Source of the DNA: CAVYUC01 sp963816685
GTDB lineage: Bacteria; Bacteroidota; Bacteroidia; Bacteroidales; Prolixibacteraceae
Direction: 5' to 3'
NCBI GenBank assembly: GCA_963816685.1
Contig: CAWFMB010000018.1
Span: 1-64,000 of the forward strand
Length of the DNA: 64,000 nucleotides
Part shown: positions 59,130 to 64,000 of the stretch, one piece after another
How the letters are laid out: each line of letters opens with the position of its first letter
How positions within the stretch are numbered: the first letter of the stretch is position 1
The notes under the pieces: generated by a model
Databases searched by the model: none
Told to the model about the DNA's origin: nothing
Seen by the model: only the letters and a program-made list of their open reading frames with translations
Position numbers and translations under genes: made by a program

Positions 59130-60968
59130 TTAAGCCACTTCGTCTTTTTCCACATACAAATTATCGATGATAAAATCCTGGCGTTCCGGAGTATTTTTCC
59201 CCATGTAAAACTCCAGCATCTGCGTAACTGATTCATGTTTTTTCAGCATCACCGGGTCGAGCCGGATATCTTTGGCTATAAAATGCTTAAATTCATCAGG
59301 GGAGATTTCTCCCAACCCTTTAAATCGGGTAATTTCGGGCTTTCCTTTCAGTTTTTTTATTGCCTGAAGCCGTTCCTGCTCGGAATAACAGTAATAGGTT
59401 TTTTGTTTGTTGCGCACCCTGAATAACGGGGTTTGTAAAATATAGACATGCCCCTTTTTAATCAATTCAGGAAAAAACTGAAGGAAAAAAGTAATCAGCA
59501 GAAGGCGGATATGCATTCCATCCACATCGGCATCTGTAGCAATAATTACTTTGTTGTAGCGCAAATCCTCCAGGCTTTCTTCGATATTTAAAGCAGCCTG
59601 CAGCAGGTTAAACTCCTCGTTTTCATACACTACTTTTTTAGTGAGTCCGAAAGTATTCAGTGGTTTTCCCTTCAAACTGAAAACAGCCTGTGTATTTACA
59701 TCGCGCGATTTGGTAATTGAACCGCTGGCTGAATCTCCCTCGGTAATAAAAATACTCGAATCGTCGGCCCTTTCATGCTTACTGTCGAAATGAATGCGGC
59801 AGTCGCGCAGTTTTTTATTGTGAAGGCTTACTTTTTTAGCGCGTTGTTTTGCAAGTTTTTTAATTCCTGAAATAGCCTTTCTTTCGCGTTCCGATTCAAT
59901 AATCCTGCGCAATAAAACTTCGGCTGTATCCGGATTTTTGTGCAGGTAATTATCCAGCTCCTTTTGAAGGAAATTTGCAATATGTGCCCTCACTGACGGA
60001 CCGTTTGGACCAATATCCCTTGAGCCAAGTTTTGTTTTTGTCTGCGATTCAAAAACAGGTTCTTCCACTTTTATACTTACAGCTGCAACAATGGAAGCCC
60101 GAATATCGGAAGGGTCAAAATCCTTTTTGTAGAAATCACGGATGGTTTTAATGTACACTTCCCGAAATGCCTGCAGGTGCGTTCCTCCCTGAGAAGTGTG
60201 CTGTCCGTTCACAAACGAGTAATAATCTTCGCCATAGCGGTTTCCATGTGTAATCGCCACTTCAATATCTTCGCCTTTCAGATGAATTACAGGATAAATG
60301 TAATCTTCATCCATATTTTCTTCAAGAAGATCACGAAGGCCGTTTTTGGAATAATACCTTTCGCCGTTGTATTCGATGGTAAGACCTGCATTCAGAAAGG
60401 TATAATTTTTCACCATGTTTACCACGTAATCGCTGATATACCTAAACTTCTGAAAAACTTCCTGGTCAGGTTCGAAAGATACAAGTGTACCATTTGGTTC
60501 ATCCAGCCCCTGTAAATCTTTTTCACTGATTTGTATGCCCTTACTGTAAGCAACTTCCTTTGCTGCACCCTCGCGAATGGAACGAACAACAAAATCAGAG
60601 GAAAGGGCATTTACTGCTTTTATTCCAACGCCATTTAACCCTACCGATTTTTTAAACACCTTTGAATCGTATTTAGCACCGGTATTCATTTTACTGACTA
60701 CATCAACCAGCTTCCCCAGCGGGATTCCACGTCCGTAATCCCGAATGGTTACCCTTTCCTGATCGATATTGACAGTAATTTTTCTCCCGTTTCCCATCAT
60801 AAATTCATCAACGGAATTGTCCATGATCTCTTTCAGTAAGACATAAATACCATCGTCAGCAGCAGAACCATCGCCGAGTTTTCCAATGTACATTCCCGGT
60901 CTTTTCCGAATATGTTCCTGCCAGTCAAGCGTTCTAATCGACCCTTCGTCGTATTGCGGAGTTGTCAT
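59130..60968 (-). CDS. parE: DNA topoisomerase IV subunit B
   Basis: 612 residues from the ATG at 60968. The frame extends to 61034, but a -7 box (60987-60994) lies between the two ATGs, which supports the inner start. GHKL ATPase motifs: EIMDNSVDEF, DYGRGIPLG and GLNGVGIKAVNAL. TOPRIM: ITEGDSASGS and DADVDGMHIR. It supplies ATP hydrolysis for ParC-mediated strand passage. Length and motif spacing are those of ParE rather than of GyrB with an insert. Confidence 0.95.
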   Translation of the reverse strand: MTTPQYDEGSIRTLDWQEHIRKRPGMYIGKLGDGSAADDGIYVLLKEIMDNSVDEFMMGNGRKITVNIDQERVTIRDYGRGIPLGKLVDVVSKMNTGAKYDSKVFKKSVGLNGVGIKAVNALSSDFVVRSIREGAAKEVAYSKGIQISEKDLQGLDEPNGTLVSFEPDQEVFQKFRYISDYVVNMVKNYTFLNAGLTIEYNGERYYSKNGLRDLLEENMDEDYIYPVIHLKGEDIEVAITHGNRYGEDYYSFVNGQHTSQGGTHLQAFREVYIKTIRDFYKKDFDPSDIRASIVAAVSIKVEEPVFESQTKTKLGSRDIGPNGPSVRAHIANFLQKELDNYLHKNPDTAEVLLRRIIESERERKAISGIKKLAKQRAKKVSLHNKKLRDCRIHFDSKHERADDSSIFITEGDSASGSITKSRDVNTQAVFSLKGKPLNTFGLTKKVVYENEEFNLLQAALNIEESLEDLRYNKVIIATDADVDGMHIRLLLITFFLQFFPELIKKGHVYILQTPLFRVRNKQKTYYCYSEQERLQAIKKLKGKPEITRFKGLGEISPDEFKHFIAKDIRLDPVMLKKHESVTQMLEFYMGKNTPERQDFIIDNLYVEKDEVA

Positions 60969-60986
60969 AATACGTGAAATTTGGCA

Positions 60987-60994
60987 CAAATATA
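60987..60994 (-). promoter_or_regulatory. -7 element of parE-parC
   Basis: Minus-strand TATATTTG, a full TAnnTTTG match 18 bp before the chosen parE start. No clear -33 box. Confidence 0.55.
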
Positions 60995-61134
60995 ATGAAA
61001 ACAACTTAGGCTTGCGCGGCTTTTCATCCACCAATAACTAACAAAAAACGGTTGAAAAGTAGATAAACAGGGCAACAGACAAAATAAAAAGCTGGAGTTG
61101 CAACAATAGTATAAAATCAATCTAAATTCGGCAT

Positions 61135-62919
61135 TTAAATAATTCCCATTTTTTTCATCAGAAAAGTGGCATTCATCGTTTTTGTTACGCCATCCGACAA
61201 CTTGTAATCGAATACCATCTCGTCATTATCAATTCTTATTTCGAAACATTTATTTGATACCTGTTGTGGAAATTCGCTTTCCATTTCACTCAGTTTTAAA
61301 TCATGAGTTGCAATCAGCGAAACCGATTTCAATTCAATCAGTTTATGTATTAACTGCTTCGAACCATTTAACTTATCCATCGAATTTGTTCCTTTCAGCA
61401 TTTCATCGAGGATAACAAAAATCCGTTCTCCATTTTCAAGCCGCTCAAGAACTCCCTTAATCCTTTTAAGTTCAGCAAAAAAGTACGATTCGTCTTTAAA
61501 AAGCGAATCAGTGGTACGCATGTTTGTATAGATTTCCACCGGCGTGAATTTCATTTTTCCGGCACAAACCGGTGAACCTGTGCGCGCAAGCACCAGATTA
61601 GTACCGACAGTGCGTAAAAAAGTACTTTTACCGGCCATATTTGCACCTGTAATAATCATTACTTTTGACCAGCCACTAATTGAGAAATCATTGTCAACAC
61701 GTTTTCCAGGATTCAACAGCGGGTGTCCAAGATTTTCAGCCTGAATAGTGAAATCGCCTTCCTGAATTTCGGGATAAACATAGCCGGGATGATTGTTTGC
61801 AAAGTTTCCCAAAGATATTAAAGCATCTGTTTCCGCAATTACCTCCAGCCAGGCTTCTGCTTTTTTATGATTCCGGCTGTGCCATTTCCATAATTTATAC
61901 ACACAGCGAATGTCCCACAGGAAAAATGAATTCAGAAACAATCCAACGATGATGTTTCCACGGTATTCGAATTCCTTCACCAAACTTTTTAACTCATGAA
62001 AAACATTACCTGCAGAATCCGGCCGGGTTACTTTATGACGAAGCGAAACAAGATATTCTGATTGAAAATTATATTCTTCGATATCATGCAGCAGCTGAAC
62101 GTACTTCTCAAACAAATCTGATTTTCTTCCAAAATAGCCAAAATAATATCCAACTTCTTTTCTGAACATGAACACCAGAAACCACTGTATTGCCAGCATC
62201 AAATAAAGCAGGTTGTTTGTAAATCCGGTTATTGCAGGAATAGCTGCCAAAATTGTAAGCAATGGAATAACAATTATCATCCATTTTATTTGTCGTGAAT
62301 ATTTAAGGGTTAATTGCGTTGATGACCATGACTTTATTTCGTCACTCATCTGGCTGGTTTCTCTAAAAAGCTTTCCGTTGGCCAGAAAATTTAACCGCCA
62401 TTCCGGCATTTTCGAAAGCTCTTCAACTGCCTGCTGTCTTTGTTGAATTTCCTGTTTCTGAAAGGGTGGATTTTTCAGCCACCCTGCCAGTTTTAGGCGG
62501 CCGCTTTGTGTTGAGGTGCGGTTGAGAAACTGAAACAATGAACCGTCGCCAAACAAATCAAGGTCGTAGGAGAAATAATGATTCGTATCTAAAAATTCTT
62601 CCCCATTTTCGAAATGCGAAAAAGAATGTTCAAGCGCCAGTAATTCATCTTCAGAAATTTTCTTCAGCGTTGCATATTGAAGTTTTTGTTTTTCGAGTTG
62701 TATGTTTTTTTTAATCAGAAAGAAAAAAAGTACAACAACAGCAAGGGATGCAATTGCTGAAATCCATGTAAATCCAATACTAAAAAGGGGAATAAAAATC
62801 AGTATAAATACAAGCAGACGGTACCAGGCAAATCTTTTAATTCTCCCGGAGATTGCTGTGAGCCTGGAAGTATATTTATCTCTGATTTCAGTATAAAACG
62901 TAAAAACCGTCTGTTTCAT
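61135..62919 (-). CDS. Membrane-anchored MutS-related ATPase
   Basis: 594 residues. Two helices lie at the N-terminus (about 30-75; LLVFILIFIPLFSIGFTW and ASLAVVVLFFFL). A clamp/lever-like region (about 105-200; TSTQSGRLKLAGWLKNPP) is followed by a second helix pair around 213-255. The MutS ATPase domain then has Walker A GANMAGKST (425-433), Walker B FVILDEM (502-508) and the MutS signature LKGTNSMD. Domain I, which contacts mismatches in true MutS, is missing. It lies in a zero-spacing operon after a PAP2 phosphatase and obg. Probably not mismatch repair; function unknown. Confidence 0.88.
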   Translation of the reverse strand: MKQTVFTFYTEIRDKYTSRLTAISGRIKRFAWYRLLVFILIFIPLFSIGFTWISAIASLAVVVLFFFLIKKNIQLEKQKLQYATLKKISEDELLALEHSFSHFENGEEFLDTNHYFSYDLDLFGDGSLFQFLNRTSTQSGRLKLAGWLKNPPFQKQEIQQRQQAVEELSKMPEWRLNFLANGKLFRETSQMSDEIKSWSSTQLTLKYSRQIKWMIIVIPLLTILAAIPAITGFTNNLLYLMLAIQWFLVFMFRKEVGYYFGYFGRKSDLFEKYVQLLHDIEEYNFQSEYLVSLRHKVTRPDSAGNVFHELKSLVKEFEYRGNIIVGLFLNSFFLWDIRCVYKLWKWHSRNHKKAEAWLEVIAETDALISLGNFANNHPGYVYPEIQEGDFTIQAENLGHPLLNPGKRVDNDFSISGWSKVMIITGANMAGKSTFLRTVGTNLVLARTGSPVCAGKMKFTPVEIYTNMRTTDSLFKDESYFFAELKRIKGVLERLENGERIFVILDEMLKGTNSMDKLNGSKQLIHKLIELKSVSLIATHDLKLSEMESEFPQQVSNKCFEIRIDNDEMVFDYKLSDGVTKTMNATFLMKKMGII

Positions 62920-63612
62920 TTACAAATAATTGTAATGATGAAGAAGGTAAACTGCTATGAAAACAGTAGTTATCAAAACAGTAAAAACCAATAATATTAT
63001 TCCAAATTGTGTTGTTTGCAGATCAGTCTTTTTGATTTTAGGATTTCGGGCCAGAAAAAAGCGGCTTTCGAGAACCATTAACAAACGATAAAACCCCCAG
63101 CCAATTAAACCACCAAGAATAGCTCCACCAACAATATCGAACGGATAATGAACACCAGAATAAATTCTGGAATAGCAAAATATCAAGGCCCAAAAACATA
63201 GAAGCGCCCAGTATCCTTTATTCCTGAAAATGAGCGTTGTAAAAATAAAAATTGCAAATGCATTTGCTGCATGCGACGACACAAATCCATGCAATCCGCC
63301 TTTACGTAAAACGTTATGTGCAAGGTTTTGCAGCGCCGGCTCATGCACCGGACGCAGCCGCTGAACTGATTCTTTTATGAGAACTGAAATCTGGTCGCTG
63401 GCCAAAATTGCAAGGGCCAAAAGAATGATAATCAGCAGCGCTTTGCTGCGGTAATTTTTTATTAAGAAAAAAATGATTGCAAGAAAAAACGGGAACCAGG
63501 TTTCTTTGCGGGTAACCATTAACATGATGGTATCCCAAAAGTCGTTATGAAAGCTGTTCAGGTATAAAAACAAATCAGTGTCAAAATCAAGTATTTGTTG
63601 AAACCACTCCAT
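62920..63612 (-). CDS. PAP2-superfamily membrane phosphatase
   Basis: 230 residues with five to six membrane helices. The three acid-phosphatase motifs are complete: KESVQRLRP (K-x6-RP), SSHAANAF (SxHA) and SRIYSGVHYPFD (SR-x5-H-x3-D). Family members remove phosphate from lipid pyrophosphates such as undecaprenyl-PP or from phosphatidate. The stop of obg and the start of this gene are adjacent, and its own stop abuts the MutS-related gene, so the three are one operon. Confidence 0.93.
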   Translation of the reverse strand: MEWFQQILDFDTDLFLYLNSFHNDFWDTIMLMVTRKETWFPFFLAIIFFLIKNYRSKALLIIILLALAILASDQISVLIKESVQRLRPVHEPALQNLAHNVLRKGGLHGFVSSHAANAFAIFIFTTLIFRNKGYWALLCFWALIFCYSRIYSGVHYPFDIVGGAILGGLIGWGFYRLLMVLESRFFLARNPKIKKTDLQTTQFGIILLVFTVLITTVFIAVYLLHHYNYL

Positions 63613-64000
63613 TTAGCTGTTTAATATTTGCCAGATTTTATCTTTTAACTGCTGAATATTAAACCCGTTGATGGAAGAAAAAAACAGGTGCGGGATATCT
63701 TTCAATTCGCGGCTGATTTCTTTCATTAGTTCCTCATCGAGCATGTCGGCTTTGCTAATGGCTAAAAACCGTTGTTTATCCAGCAACTCAGGATTATATT
63801 TTTCAAGTTCATTCAAAAGAATGTTGTATTCTTTCAGGTGATCCGGACTGTCGGCAGGCACAAGAAACAGCAACATCGGATTACGCTCGATATGCCGCAG
63901 GAACCGCAATCCCAAACCTTTTCCCTCATGAGCGCCTTCAATGATTCCTGGAATATCGGCCATTACAAACGATTTTTGTTCGCGGTGGCCTACGATTCCC
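63613..64000 (-). CDS. obg: Obg/CgtA GTPase, partial (5' end outside window)
   Basis: The frame runs to the right edge (at least 129 residues). It contains FVMADIPGIIEGAHEGKGLG, the G3/switch-II region of Obg with its second Gly-rich stretch, then LGLRFLRHIERN and the G4-like ISKADML. The N-terminal Obg fold and the P-loop lie beyond the window. Obg is an essential ribosome-associated GTPase. The first in-window Met at 63963 is internal to a domain and is not the start. Confidence 0.93.
   Translation of the reverse strand, partial: GIVGHREQKSFVMADIPGIIEGAHEGKGLGLRFLRHIERNPMLLFLVPADSPDHLKEYNILLNELEKYNPELLDKQRFLAISKADMLDEELMKEISRELKDIPHLFFSSINGFNIQQLKDKIWQILNS

Noticed and set aside
60969..61034. 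Longer parE start
   Set aside because: The extension lies upstream of a TATATTTG -7 box and has no family similarity.

Overview
The window looks like a chromosomal segment of a Bacteroidota bacterium, probably of the Bacteroidales/Marinilabiliales side. The reasons are a secreted protein with a type IX secretion C-terminal sorting domain, a FeoA-FeoB fusion with its Cys-rich companion, several promoters with the Bacteroidota -7 element TAnnTTTG, weak Shine-Dalgarno sequences and moderately low GC. The genus-level identity is an inference; there is no rRNA or tRNA gene to anchor it.

Region 1 (1-11.3 kb) is an accessory, defence-type island read mostly on the minus strand. It holds a cut-off membrane/TPR-like gene, the tail of a dead HNH endonuclease gene, a MntA-HepT toxin-antitoxin pair, a 42-bp tandem repeat, a complete IS4-family element, and an McrBC-like three-gene module. 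In that module the McrB-type AAA+ GTPase gene is intact, but the DUF2357/PD-(D/E)xK nuclease gene carries three frameshifts.

Region 2 (11.3-19.4 kb) has a frameshifted small membrane protein, a YkuE-like phosphoesterase and a 1054-residue six-repeat T9SS cargo protein. Around them lie several kilobases of gene-free DNA built from short-word repeat arrays and a ~255-bp hairpin-rich dispersed repeat. The same repeat material returns at 28.4-28.7 kb and 44.4-45.5 kb. Four full copies of the ~255-bp unit are present, two in each orientation.

Region 3 (19.4-38 kb) is mixed housekeeping and signalling: EcsC protein, glutamate dehydrogenase, a giant GAF-like/receiver/PPDK-N fusion paired with a LuxR-type regulator lacking its phospho-acceptor Asp, a YihY protein, phosphoesterase, orphan histidine kinase, AlkB-like oxygenase, AI-2E/PerM permease and an M19-type peptidase.

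Region 4 (38-49 kb) contains two physiological modules. One is an iron/nitrosative-stress cluster: a hemerythrin protein translationally coupled to a second Asp-less LuxR regulator, then porin, FeoAB and the FeoB-associated Cys-rich protein behind a large dyad. The other is a queuosine cluster (YhhQ-type transporter, queC, queF) preceded by a sequence that folds as a preQ1-I riboswitch pseudoknot ending four bases before the transporter start codon. An FMN-dependent glutamate-synthase-like protein follows.

Region 5 (49-64 kb) has a VOC/SRPBCC operon, a Tat-signal DUF362 protein, ldhA with a truncated and frameshifted duplicate beside a 54-bp near-perfect palindrome, a C1B-type peptidase, aroK, parC and parE, and a zero-spacing obg-PAP2-membrane MutS-like operon. 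The obg gene runs off the right edge.
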